Assembly: GCA_902797565.1 (NCBI GenBank)
Contig: CADBTO010000410.1
Span: 1-5,073, forward strand
Direction of reading: 5' to 3'
Source: an uncultured Lachnospiraceae bacterium
GTDB lineage: Bacteria > Bacillota > Clostridia > Lachnospirales > Lachnospiraceae
DNA length: 5,073 bases
Shown here piece after piece: positions 1 through 5,073 of the stretch. The first letter of the stretch is position 1; every line of letters starts with the position of its first letter. The position numbers and the translations under genes were made by a program. A model generated the notes under the pieces. It was given only the letters and a program-made list of their open reading frames with translations, was not told the origin of the DNA and did no database searches.

Positions 1-1
1 A

Positions 2-350
2 CAAGAGAGGGGATTTACCTATTATCATATGCCTGTTACTGGAGGCGGAGGCATACCAAAATCTCCTGAGGCTGTGGCTGAAACATATCTTGGGATGCTG
101 GACGGACAGATGAATAGGATCATCAACACCATAATGAGCGCAGACAGTAATGTGATGTATTTCTGTGGAGCTGGTAAAGACAGGACTGGTGTTGTATCGG
201 CGATCATTTTAAGGAAACTGGGATACAATGATCAGGTGATAATCGATGATTATATGGAAACCAAAGATAACCTGATGGCATCCGGAGACAGATATAAACA
301 TTATCATTTCAAATGAGGAGAACATCAAAAAGGTATTGGAATCTCTATAA
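2..350 (+). pseudogene. Tyrosine/serine protein phosphatase, C-terminal part, probably frameshifted
   Basis: The frame is open from the left edge, so the N-terminus lies outside the window. Reading from base 2 gives YYHMPVTGGGGIP, the pre-active-site segment seen in bacterial Tyr/Ser phosphatases (DSP-like, Y_phosphatase3 type). The P-loop CGAGKDRTG follows at 164-190: Cys nucleophile, five residues, Arg. The usual His before the Cys is Phe here. Family members remove phosphate from phosphotyrosine or phosphoserine proteins, or sometimes phosphoinositides. After DDYMETKDNLMA the frame stops early at 314-316. The +1 frame from about 279 instead reads HPETDIN and then NIIISNEENIKKVLESL, stopping at 348-350, which resembles the normal family C-terminus. 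A short stretch (roughly 10 codons plus an out-of-frame remainder) therefore seems deleted near 272-284. Family assignment is firm; the pseudogene call is inferred from the two frames, and a sequencing error is not excluded. Confidence 0.72.
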
Positions 351-357
351 GCAGTGA

Positions 358-525
358 CAAGAAATTTCAGGGCTTTTTGCTGCCAATGAAACAGATGCGA
401 AGTACGTTTCTGCGTTTGATCTATGGGTTTCTGCAACTGTTATATTCACAACAAAGACTTCTTATTGGGGTATAAACCTTCAAAATGCTTATGCAACAGG
501 GCAGGGATTGTTTTGCGGGGGGTGA
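358..525 (+). pseudogene. Possible coding remnant without a start codon
   Basis: Between the phosphatase end and the TetR gene, the frame beginning at 361 is open for 55 codons and has protein-like composition, including NETDAKYVSAFDLWVSA and TSYWGINLQNAYATGQG. It ends at the TGA at 523-525. No ATG, GTG or TTG start with a ribosome binding site precedes it, and a TGA at 355-357 closes it upstream. It may be the tail of another decayed gene, or a further frame-shifted continuation of the phosphatase: some phosphatases of this class carry a C-terminal segment of the type EYLxAAFD, loosely like KYVSAFD here. I do not recognise it with confidence. The region may simply be 5' leader DNA of the regulator gene that happens to be open. 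Confidence 0.25.
445..476 (+). promoter_or_regulatory. Weak candidate promoter for the TetR-type gene
   Basis: TATAAA at 471-476 fits a sigma-A -10 box and lies 53 bases before the chosen ATG. The best -35-like hexamer upstream is TTCACA at 445-450, but the 20-base spacer is longer than the usual 17. No clear palindromic operator of the kind TetR proteins bind overlaps it. This is a weak call resting mainly on the -10 box. Confidence 0.2.
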
Positions 526-529
526 GATC

Positions 530-1120
530 ATGCCTACCAAAGAGAAAATACTGGATGCGGCATTAACGTTATTTGCAGAGAATGGATACGATGGAACAAG
601 TGTAGAGCAGATTGCAAATCTTGTCGGGATCAAAGCGCCATCGTTATACAAGCACTATAAGGGAAAAGAGGACATACTGAACGCGTTAATTGACTCTGCA
701 GAAGTGCGGTATGAGGAAATGTTTGGATCAGAGAAAAATATCGGAAAGGTTCCTCAGAGCCGGGAAGAGTTCATAAAGGTGACCATGAAAAGGATCTTAT
801 TCACAATGAGGGATCCTGTCATCTGCAGGACGCGGAAGCTTCTTGTCCAGGAACAGTTCAGGAGTGAGAGGATTGCCGAGTCTGCAACCAGGCATCAGCT
901 GGACGGGATACAGCGGATGTTTGCAAAGATTATCAAGGGAATGATGGATGAGGGTATCGTCAAAAATGATGATCCGGAGCTGCTTGCTGTAGAACTAACT
1001 GCACCGGCTGTTCTGCAGATTGCAAGATCAGACAGGCAGCCTCAGTGTGCGGAAGAAAGCCTGGAATGCATTGAAAAGCATTTACGGCATTTTTGCAGGG
1101 TATATATGGCAGAGGATTAA
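530..1120 (+). CDS. TetR/AcrR-family transcriptional regulator
   Basis: This 196-residue protein is of normal length for a TetR-family one-component regulator, which binds operator DNA as a dimer and releases it when a small ligand binds the C-terminal helices. Residues 1-50 form the N-terminal DNA-binding domain: KEKILDAALTLFAENGYDGT is the typical first helix and turn, and the helix-turn-helix runs SVEQIANLVGIKAPSLYKHY at about 24-43, followed by KGKEDILNALID. The C-terminal part is helical and ligand-specific, so the inducer is unknown. I chose ATG 530 over the in-frame upstream ATG at 485 because GGGGGGTGAG lies 4-13 bases before it and because family members begin a few residues before the KEKIL helix. 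The next gene starts 35 bases downstream on the same strand, so this may regulate itself and the GNAT-Nudix enzyme. Confidence 0.93.
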   Translation: MPTKEKILDAALTLFAENGYDGTSVEQIANLVGIKAPSLYKHYKGKEDILNALIDSAEVRYEEMFGSEKNIGKVPQSREEFIKVTMKRILFTMRDPVICRTRKLLVQEQFRSERIAESATRHQLDGIQRMFAKIIKGMMDEGIVKNDDPELLAVELTAPAVLQIARSDRQPQCAEESLECIEKHLRHFCRVYMAED

Positions 1121-1155
1121 AAGAATGCAGCTTTGTTCTTACAAAGGATTATGGT

Positions 1156-2142
1156 GTGCAGATTATGAGAGTGATCAACTATTTTGAAAGCAACAGGCAG
1201 AGTCATTGGCTGAATGAAATTAAAAGAGGCGACTGGGGTGCTGCCAGGTTTCTGTATGAACTGCTGCGCAAAGAAACCTTCTTTGACGCTGCAGGTGAAA
1301 AATCAAAGGTTTTGCTGCTTACAGACGGTGATGAACTGATTTCATTCTGCACTTATGCAGAAAAGGATGATATCCAGCCCACGGACCTTACTCCATGGAT
1401 GGGATTTGTCTATACGTTCCCGGAGCACAGGGGGCATCATTATGTGGGACTTCTTATGGAAGAGGTGGAAAGGCTTGCTGTAAAAGAAGGTGTATCTGAA
1501 GTCTATATCTCGACAAATCATATCGGACTCTATGAGAAATATGGCTGTAAGTTCAAAACAGAGATGAATGACATGAACGGGAAGCCGTCCAGGGTATATG
1601 TGAAGAATATCCCGACCAATGAATTGCAGATAGAACTTCAGGATACAGAGTGGCCGTTTGAATATACGGATCATGATAGACGGATAGCCAGGGCCATTGT
1701 GTACGATGATGACGGATACTTTTATTTTGTCCGTGCCGAAAGAGATGATGATTTCGGAAGGGCAACGCTGATAGAGACATCCGGCGGCGGAGTCGAAATA
1801 GGTGAAGATCTGTATTCAGCCATTAAGCGTGAGCTTCAAGAGGAATTGGGGGCAGAGGCTGAGGTCATCTGCAGGATCGGAGTTGTCAGCGATTATTACA
1901 ATCTGATCCACCGGCACAATCTGAATAACTATTTTCTATGCAGGGTTATATCATTTGGAGATAAGAATCTGACGCGGGACGAGATAGAGGATTTCCATTT
2001 GTCAACATTGAAGCTGACCTATGAAGAGGCAGTTGCCGAATACGAAAAAAGACGGGAGACAAAGCTCGGGAGGCTGATCGCAAACAGAGAAATACCTGTT
2101 CTTAAGAAAGCGAGGGAGTTTTGTGGAGGTGATGTATTATAA
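1156..2142 (+). CDS. GNAT acetyltransferase-Nudix hydrolase fusion protein
   Basis: This 328-residue two-domain protein has an N-terminal GNAT domain (about residues 4-150). It shows an acetyl-CoA-binding motif A of the form FVYTFPEHRGHHYVGLLMEE and a later ISTNHIGLYEKYGCKF, the usual GNAT C-terminal aromatic-loop segment. The second Gly of the RxxGxG/A pyrophosphate loop is not conserved. The C-terminal Nudix domain (about 175-300) carries a complete Nudix box at 1786-1854: G, five residues, E, seven residues, then RELQEELG. These are the metal-binding residues for cleaving nucleoside diphosphate-X substrates. The reading frame is uninterrupted. The start is taken as GTG 1156 because AAAGGA (1143-1148) sits 7 bases before it; ATG 1165 is the alternative but has no well-spaced site. 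A TTG at 1093 would overlap the TetR gene and add residues unlike a GNAT N-terminus. The substrate of neither domain can be deduced. Confidence 0.9.
   Translation: MQIMRVINYFESNRQSHWLNEIKRGDWGAARFLYELLRKETFFDAAGEKSKVLLLTDGDELISFCTYAEKDDIQPTDLTPWMGFVYTFPEHRGHHYVGLLMEEVERLAVKEGVSEVYISTNHIGLYEKYGCKFKTEMNDMNGKPSRVYVKNIPTNELQIELQDTEWPFEYTDHDRRIARAIVYDDDGYFYFVRAERDDDFGRATLIETSGGGVEIGEDLYSAIKRELQEELGAEAEVICRIGVVSDYYNLIHRHNLNNYFLCRVISFGDKNLTRDEIEDFHLSTLKLTYEEAVAEYEKRRETKLGRLIANREIPVLKKAREFCGGDVL
2125..2142 (+). promoter_or_regulatory. Strong ribosome binding site with a lost ATG (ATA) in a stop/start overlap
   Basis: GGAGGTGAT at 2125-2133 is a nine-base match to the complement of the 16S rRNA 3' end. 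Nine bases after GGAGG, where ATG is expected, the sequence is ATA (2139-2141), followed by AAA ATT GAA TAC AGG. The upstream gene's TAA stop is at 2140-2142. If 2141 were G, the site would be an ATGA overlap with a TGA stop. The ATG at 2132 is in another frame and stops after five codons. Confidence 0.6.
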
Positions 2143-2594
2143 AAATTGAATACAGGCAAGCTGCTATAGAAGAAGCAGAGGTATTGGTAAATATTTATAA
2201 TGCTTCTTTTTATGACGATTATTTGCGATATGGTTCGTGCCCGGGATATGGAAAAACAAAAGAAATGATGGAAGCGTCAATAAGCCAATATCCGAAATAT
2301 ATCATACTGTGTGATAATGAACCTGTTGGCTGTGTTTCGTGCAAAAAGCAGGGAAAGGGGGTATATGAGGTTGGCTGCCTGTGTGTTATTCCGGAGTATC
2401 AAGGAAAAGGAATAGGAACACACGCCATTCAGTTTGTAAAGACATTATATGAAGATTGGGAGAAACTAACTTTAGTAACACCCTTGGACAAGAAACAGAA
2501 CGTGATATTTTACACTGAAAAATGCGGATTTCGCATAGAATCAACGGAAAGAGATGGCAAGGTAGAACTTGCGCGATTTGTTGCTGAAAGATAA
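2139..2594 (+). CDS. GNAT-family N-acetyltransferase with a non-standard or lost start codon
   Basis: The protein is a single-domain GNAT, 151 residues if read from the ATA at 2139, which is normal for the family. It transfers acetyl from acetyl-CoA to an amine on an unknown small molecule or protein. Read this way it begins IKIEYRQAAIEEAEVLVNIY, a typical GNAT first strand and helix. Motif A is VIPEYQGKGIG at about residues 83-93, with the QxxGxG acetyl-CoA loop intact, and FYTEKCGF at 124-131 is the usual C-terminal motif. The only standard start in frame before the core is TTG 2184, which would remove strand 1 and has no good ribosome binding site. The strong site before 2139 supports the longer form. 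The gene is therefore either translated poorly from ATA or ATT (2136), started at TTG 2184, or recently silenced. The body of the gene shows no stops or shifts. Confidence 0.8.
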   Translation: MKIEYRQAAIEEAEVLVNIYNASFYDDYLRYGSCPGYGKTKEMMEASISQYPKYIILCDNEPVGCVSCKKQGKGVYEVGCLCVIPEYQGKGIGTHAIQFVKTLYEDWEKLTLVTPLDKKQNVIFYTEKCGFRIESTERDGKVELARFVAER

Positions 2595-2619
2595 ATTGGG
2601 ATTTGTGGAGAACTTTCGC

Positions 2620-2795
2620 ATGCGAAAAGATTTGTCCGAGTTTTTCACAAACCTGAAAAGCGCTGTACTGGAGGCCGGAGATCGCATTGTATTCAATTCA
2701 GGCCTGTGAACGTTCTGAACAGTATCGAAATGCTGAAAAACGGTTCTTCCGGCTTCGCAACCTGTGGTTGCGGAAAAAATAAAAACAGCACTTGA
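2620..2795 (+). pseudogene. Small unknown gene (about 58 codons) broken by a one-base frameshift
   Basis: ATG 2620 is preceded by GTGGAG (2605-2610), nine bases away. It opens a frame reading MRKDLSEFFTNLKSAVLEAG and then DRIVFNSG before a TGA at 2707-2709. From about 2703 the next frame continues smoothly as PVNVLNSIEMLKNGSSG and FATCGCGKNKNST, ending at TGA 2793-2795. The join lies in GGCCTGTG; adding one C (GGCCCTGTG) would give an unbroken product of about 58 residues. Both halves have good codon composition, and the out-of-frame readings do not. The product would be a short helical N-terminus with a Gly/Cys-rich end containing two Cys (CGCG). There is no signal peptide or membrane segment. 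I do not recognise the family. It follows the GNAT gene by 25 bases. A sequencing error at the C run is a real alternative, in which case the gene is intact. Confidence 0.45.
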
Positions 2796-2822
2796 CAGTT
2801 GGTGGAGTTTACCGTGCATACT
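2792..2822 (+). promoter_or_regulatory. Candidate promoter for the XRE regulator operon
   Basis: A perfect TTGACA -35 hexamer lies at 2792-2797, overlapping the stop of the small upstream gene. The best -10 is CATACT at 2817-2822 after a 19-base spacer (4 of 6 bases match), so the pairing is only moderate. The leader to ATG 2875 would be about 45 bases. Its position before the regulator-GNAT-hydrolase group makes biological sense. Confidence 0.38.
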
Positions 2823-2874
2823 TGTTAATCTGTAATTGCGATGAGGGGTAGAAACAGCGAGAAAAGGAGTCAGT

Positions 2875-3543
2875 ATGAGTTTTGGTAAAAATCTTCAATA
2901 CCTGCGTCAGCTTCGTAAGAATATGACACAGGAAGTTCTGGCAGAAAAACTGAATGTAAGCCGCCAGACAATTTCAAAATGGGAAATGGATGCGGCAAAT
3001 CCTGAAATGGACAAAGCGCTTGAAATATGTCGGGTATTTAACTGTTCTCTGGACAATCTTTTCAGGGAAGAAATGGGGAAACGGAGTGACGCATATTCGA
3101 ATCTTCGTGTGGAAGATCTTGCAGGGTTTTGTTACATAGAGCATACAGTGATCAGTACGGATCCCGAGAGTGATGCGATCGGCCGGATGTATAAAACGGA
3201 AAAAGAAAATGGCATTAAAAATCCGAGAGTGATCGGATGGGATTTTCCACATCTTTCACAGGAGCAGATTAACGTCTTTAATATGCATGGATATACGGCT
3301 GCTCTGGTATTAGCTGACGATGTAAAACCTGAGGGGTATCAGATGAAAGAACAGTCCGACCATAAATATGCGGCCATCCACATTGAAAAACCATTTGATA
3401 ATCCCTTTGTGACAATACCGGGAGCTTATCACACACTGTTTGAATTTATGAGAACGAACGGTCTGGAACGTGTGGATAACGAAGTGATCCCATGTTTTGA
3501 AACGGACGGAGAAAGTATGGATGTTTATATAGCATGTAAGTAG
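2875..3543 (+). CDS. XRE-type regulator with GyrI-like effector-binding domain
   Basis: This is a 222-residue cytoplasmic regulator. Residues 1-66 form a Cro/C1-type helix-turn-helix: FGKNLQYLRQLRKNMTQEVL, then AEKLNVSRQTISKWEMD with recognition helix SRQTISKWE, then the ALEICRVFNCSLDNLF segment. Residues from about 80 to the end look like the GyrI-like/AraC effector-binding fold that binds small, often cationic or aromatic ligands: a late HKYAAIHIEKPF strand, then IPGAYHTLFEFMRTNGLE, and a final strand ESMDVYIACK. Such XRE-GyrI proteins act as ligand-responsive switches in clostridia. AAAAGGAG at 2862-2869 lies five bases before the ATG and fixes the start. The following GNAT gene begins 7 bases after the stop, so this regulator very likely heads a three-gene operon and may control it. 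The ligand is unknown. Confidence 0.9.
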   Translation: MSFGKNLQYLRQLRKNMTQEVLAEKLNVSRQTISKWEMDAANPEMDKALEICRVFNCSLDNLFREEMGKRSDAYSNLRVEDLAGFCYIEHTVISTDPESDAIGRMYKTEKENGIKNPRVIGWDFPHLSQEQINVFNMHGYTAALVLADDVKPEGYQMKEQSDHKYAAIHIEKPFDNPFVTIPGAYHTLFEFMRTNGLERVDNEVIPCFETDGESMDVYIACK

Positions 3544-3550
3544 GGCATGG

Positions 3551-4012
3551 ATGATGAGTTTGCAGTTCGTAAAAGCCGGTACTTCGGATGCGCTGACATT
3601 AACCGGCATTTCAAAGAGATCTTTTGACAGTGATGTTTTGACAGGAGGTTCGCAGCCCGGTGGACCTCCCGGATATTTGTCTGTATCATTTCATACGAAA
3701 ATGGCAAGACAGGGGCATCTGTATAAATTGACAGATGAACGATTGATCGTTGGCGGAGCAATTCTGTTTTTGAAACATGATGGCTTGAATATCGGCAGGA
3801 TATTTGTTGCACCGGAGCATTTCCGCAAAGGTTATGGAATCTTTATGATGCAGGAAGCAGAGAATATGTTTCCGGAAGTAAAAGAGTTCACGCTTGATAC
3901 GCCCGTTTGGAATGTCAGGACAAACGCTTTTTATTCCAGGCTTGGATACAGGGAGATAAAGCGTGATAAAGAATTTGTGTTTTATTCTAAATGTAACGAA
4001 CGAGGGAGATGA
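3551..4012 (+). CDS. GNAT-family N-acetyltransferase
   Basis: This 153-residue single-domain GNAT presumably acetylates an amine on an unknown substrate. A loop GGSQPGGPPGY at about 32-42 is followed by strand-rich LIVGGAILFLKHDG. Motif A is IGRIFVAPEHFRKGYGIFMM at about 82-101, with RKGYG forming the acetyl-CoA pyrophosphate loop. A typical C-terminal NAFYSRLGY is at about 125-133. All core motifs are present and the gene looks intact. Two adjacent in-frame ATGs (3551 and 3554) are both possible starts; the ribosome binding site is weak (TAGGG at 3541-3545), so translation probably depends on coupling to the XRE gene that ends 7 bases upstream. Its TGA overlaps an ATG of the following gene (ATGA at 4009-4012). 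This GNAT is distinct from the one at 2139-2594: similarity is limited to the family motifs. Confidence 0.9.
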   Translation: MMSLQFVKAGTSDALTLTGISKRSFDSDVLTGGSQPGGPPGYLSVSFHTKMARQGHLYKLTDERLIVGGAILFLKHDGLNIGRIFVAPEHFRKGYGIFMMQEAENMFPEVKEFTLDTPVWNVRTNAFYSRLGYREIKRDKEFVFYSKCNERGR

Positions 4013-4017
4013 AGGTT

Positions 4018-4812
4018 ATGATCGGAGCGATTCTTGGAGATATGATTGGCGCGCCTTATGAATTTGACAGGGGCGGGAAAACAAAGGACTTTCCGATGTT
4101 TACTGAGGAAAGCCAGTTCACCGACGATACCGTTATGACCATCGCAGTAGCAGAGGCGCTGCTGGACAATGACCGTGCAACAGATGACGGGCTTCAGGCA
4201 GCCATTGTCCAGTCCATGCAGAAATGGGGCAGAAAGTACCCATATGCCGGATATGGCGCCCGTTTCTCCGGCTGGCTTCGGGCAAGGGATCCGCAGCCCT
4301 ACGGCAGCTATGGCAATGGCTCTGCCATGCGTGTGTCCGCCGTCGGATGGCTGTATGAAACCGTCGATGAGACCCGACGTATCGCAAGGCTTACGGCGAA
4401 AGTCACACATGACCATCCGGAGGGCATCAAAGGCGCGGAGGCAACGGCCAGCGCAATCTTCCTCGCACGGACGGGAGCTGCGAAGGATGACATTCGGGAT
4501 TATATTGTGAACGAGTTTGGTTACGACCTTTCCCGTACCTGCGATGAAATCCGGCCTGGCTATCATCATGTGGAGAGTTGCCAGGAGACTGTTCCGGAAG
4601 CTGTCACAGCGTTCCTGGAAGGAATGGATTTTGAAGACGTAATCCGCACGGCGGTTTCCCTTGGCGGCGACTGCGACACGCTGACCTGCATTGCCGGAAG
4701 TATCGCAGAGGCGTTTTATGGCGTGCCCGACTTCCTTGAGGCGGAGTGCAAATCCAGACTGCCGGAGAATATACAGGAAATCCTGGAACGGTTCGAAAAG
4801 GCCAGGGGATGA
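4018..4812 (+). CDS. ADP-ribosylglycohydrolase (DraG/ARH family)
   Basis: This 264-residue protein belongs to the family that hydrolyses ADP-ribose from modified proteins or small molecules, using two magnesium ions. All signature motifs are present: IGAILGDMIGAPYEF at the N-terminus, TDDT at about 35-38, GNGSAMR at 99-105, HDHPEG followed by IKGAEA at 131-142, and GGDCDT at 216-221. The TDDT and GGDxDT acidic residues are the metal ligands, so an active enzyme is expected. The start is set at ATG 4018 because GAGGGAG (4002-4008) lies nine bases before it. ATG 4009, in an ATGA overlap with the GNAT stop, is the alternative and would add MKV, but the ribosome binding site abuts it. The gene is last in the XRE-GNAT-hydrolase group. 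Its GC content (about 55-62% in two 60-base samples) exceeds that of the preceding genes, hinting at a different origin. No ADP-ribosyltransferase is in the window. Confidence 0.94.
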   Translation: MIGAILGDMIGAPYEFDRGGKTKDFPMFTEESQFTDDTVMTIAVAEALLDNDRATDDGLQAAIVQSMQKWGRKYPYAGYGARFSGWLRARDPQPYGSYGNGSAMRVSAVGWLYETVDETRRIARLTAKVTHDHPEGIKGAEATASAIFLARTGAAKDDIRDYIVNEFGYDLSRTCDEIRPGYHHVESCQETVPEAVTAFLEGMDFEDVIRTAVSLGGDCDTLTCIAGSIAEAFYGVPDFLEAECKSRLPENIQEILERFEKARG

Positions 4813-4857
4813 TCCGGGGAATGTCACAACGCCTTACGGCTGTGGAGCGGTGTCAGT

Positions 4858-4883
4858 CACTGCGCCATCGAGGGTGCGTAGTG
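4858..4883. other. Inverted repeat between convergent genes
   Basis: CACTGCGC (4858-4865) and GCGTAGTG (4876-4883) form an eight-pair stem with one G-U pair around a ten-base loop. It sits in the 78-base gap between the ADP-ribosylglycohydrolase stop and the end of the convergent GNAT gene, where a two-way terminator would be expected. No T-run follows on either strand, so intrinsic termination is not established. Confidence 0.3.
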
Positions 4884-4890
4884 GTACGAG

Positions 4891-5073
4891 TTACTGTTCC
4901 ATCCCGAGCCACTGTATGAATGCTGTCTTATCACTGCTGTTATACCCTGCCTTCTCATAGAAGTGCAGGGTTTCAGGCTTCTTTGATCCGGTAAGCAGCA
5001 TCATTTTATAGCAGTTTTCCTGCTCCGCTATTTTCTTTGCAAAGTCCAGACACTCCCCGGCATATCCATTACC
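4891..5073 (-). CDS. GNAT-family N-acetyltransferase, C-terminal part (runs off the right edge)
   Basis: Reading the minus strand from base 5073 gives 60 codons ending at TAA (4893-4891). The visible part begins GNGYAGECLDFAKKIAEQ, the last half of GNAT motif A (GxGxA loop and the following helix). It continues with YKMMLLTGSKKPETLHFYEK and AGYNSSDKTAFIQWLGMEQ. HFYEKAGY is the characteristic C-terminal GNAT motif. The N-terminal part, including the start, lies outside the window. The gene converges on the ADP-ribosylglycohydrolase gene with a 78-base gap, so it belongs to a different transcript. Substrate unknown. The frame is clean and the end looks natural. Confidence 0.85.
   Translation of the reverse strand, partial: GNGYAGECLDFAKKIAEQENCYKMMLLTGSKKPETLHFYEKAGYNSSDKTAFIQWLGMEQ

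Noticed and set aside
361..368. GAAATTTC palindrome as an operator
   Set aside because: An eight-base AT-rich palindrome is likely by chance, has no second copy nearby, and is far from the candidate promoter.
485..529. Upstream ATG 485 as the TetR start
   Set aside because: The extra 15 residues are not typical of TetR N-termini, and the strong ribosome binding site lies after it, directly before ATG 530.
1093..1155. TTG 1093 as the start of the GNAT-Nudix protein
   Set aside because: It overlaps the end of the TetR gene, has no ribosome binding site, and adds residues unlike a GNAT N-terminus. GTG 1156 has AAAGGA at good spacing.
2754..2774. Hairpin TTCGCAACC-TGT-GGTTGCGGA as a terminator
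   Set aside because: It is followed by an A-rich stretch, not T residues, on the plus strand, and the minus-strand side has no T-run next to the stem. It also lies inside the probable small coding region.
2541..2819. Minus-strand 92-codon open frame over the gap before the XRE gene
   Set aside because: It has no recognisable domain or clear ribosome binding site, and the plus-strand readings of the same bases are more protein-like.
3982..4827. A 281-codon open frame on the minus strand across the ADP-ribosylglycohydrolase gene
   Set aside because: The plus-strand frame carries every family motif of the hydrolase. The minus-strand translation shows no recognisable domain and is a shadow of GC-rich coding DNA.

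Overview
The window looks like a piece of a low-to-moderate GC Gram-positive chromosome, most likely a gut-type clostridium (Lachnospiraceae or a relative). This is inferred from strong GGAGG-type ribosome binding sites, tight same-strand packing, A/G-rich codon use, and the protein families present; no marker gene fixes the taxon. It reads as an accessory region made of small enzymes and one-component regulators, with several signs of ongoing decay.

Left part (1-529): the end of a Tyr/Ser protein phosphatase enters from the left edge. It keeps its CxxxxxR active site, but its C-terminal end lies in a different frame, so it appears to be a pseudogene. A further coding-like stretch without a start (358-525) fills most of the gap before the next gene.

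Middle part (530-2795): a TetR-type regulator is followed by a GNAT acetyltransferase-Nudix hydrolase fusion protein, then a second GNAT. The second GNAT has a textbook Shine-Dalgarno sequence, but its expected ATG reads ATA. One G-to-A change inside an ancestral ATGA stop/start overlap would explain this. A small gene follows (about 58 codons, with a Cys-Gly-Cys-Gly end) that appears to be broken by a one-base deletion.

Right part (2875-4812): a compact three-gene unit encodes an XRE-type regulator with a GyrI-like ligand-binding domain, a third GNAT, and a complete ADP-ribosylglycohydrolase (DraG/ARH family). The spacing is 7 bases between the first two genes and 5 bases or a 4-base overlap between the last two, so co-transcription is likely. 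A plausible reading is that the sensor controls two enzymes that add or remove small groups (acetyl, ADP-ribose), but the substrates cannot be read from sequence. The hydrolase gene is visibly richer in GC than its neighbours.

Right edge (4891-5073, minus strand): the C-terminal third of a fourth GNAT converges on the ADP-ribosylglycohydrolase gene. Four GNAT domains in 5 kb, two of them beside regulators, is the main theme of the window. No RNA genes, CRISPR arrays, insertion sequences or clear intrinsic terminators were seen.
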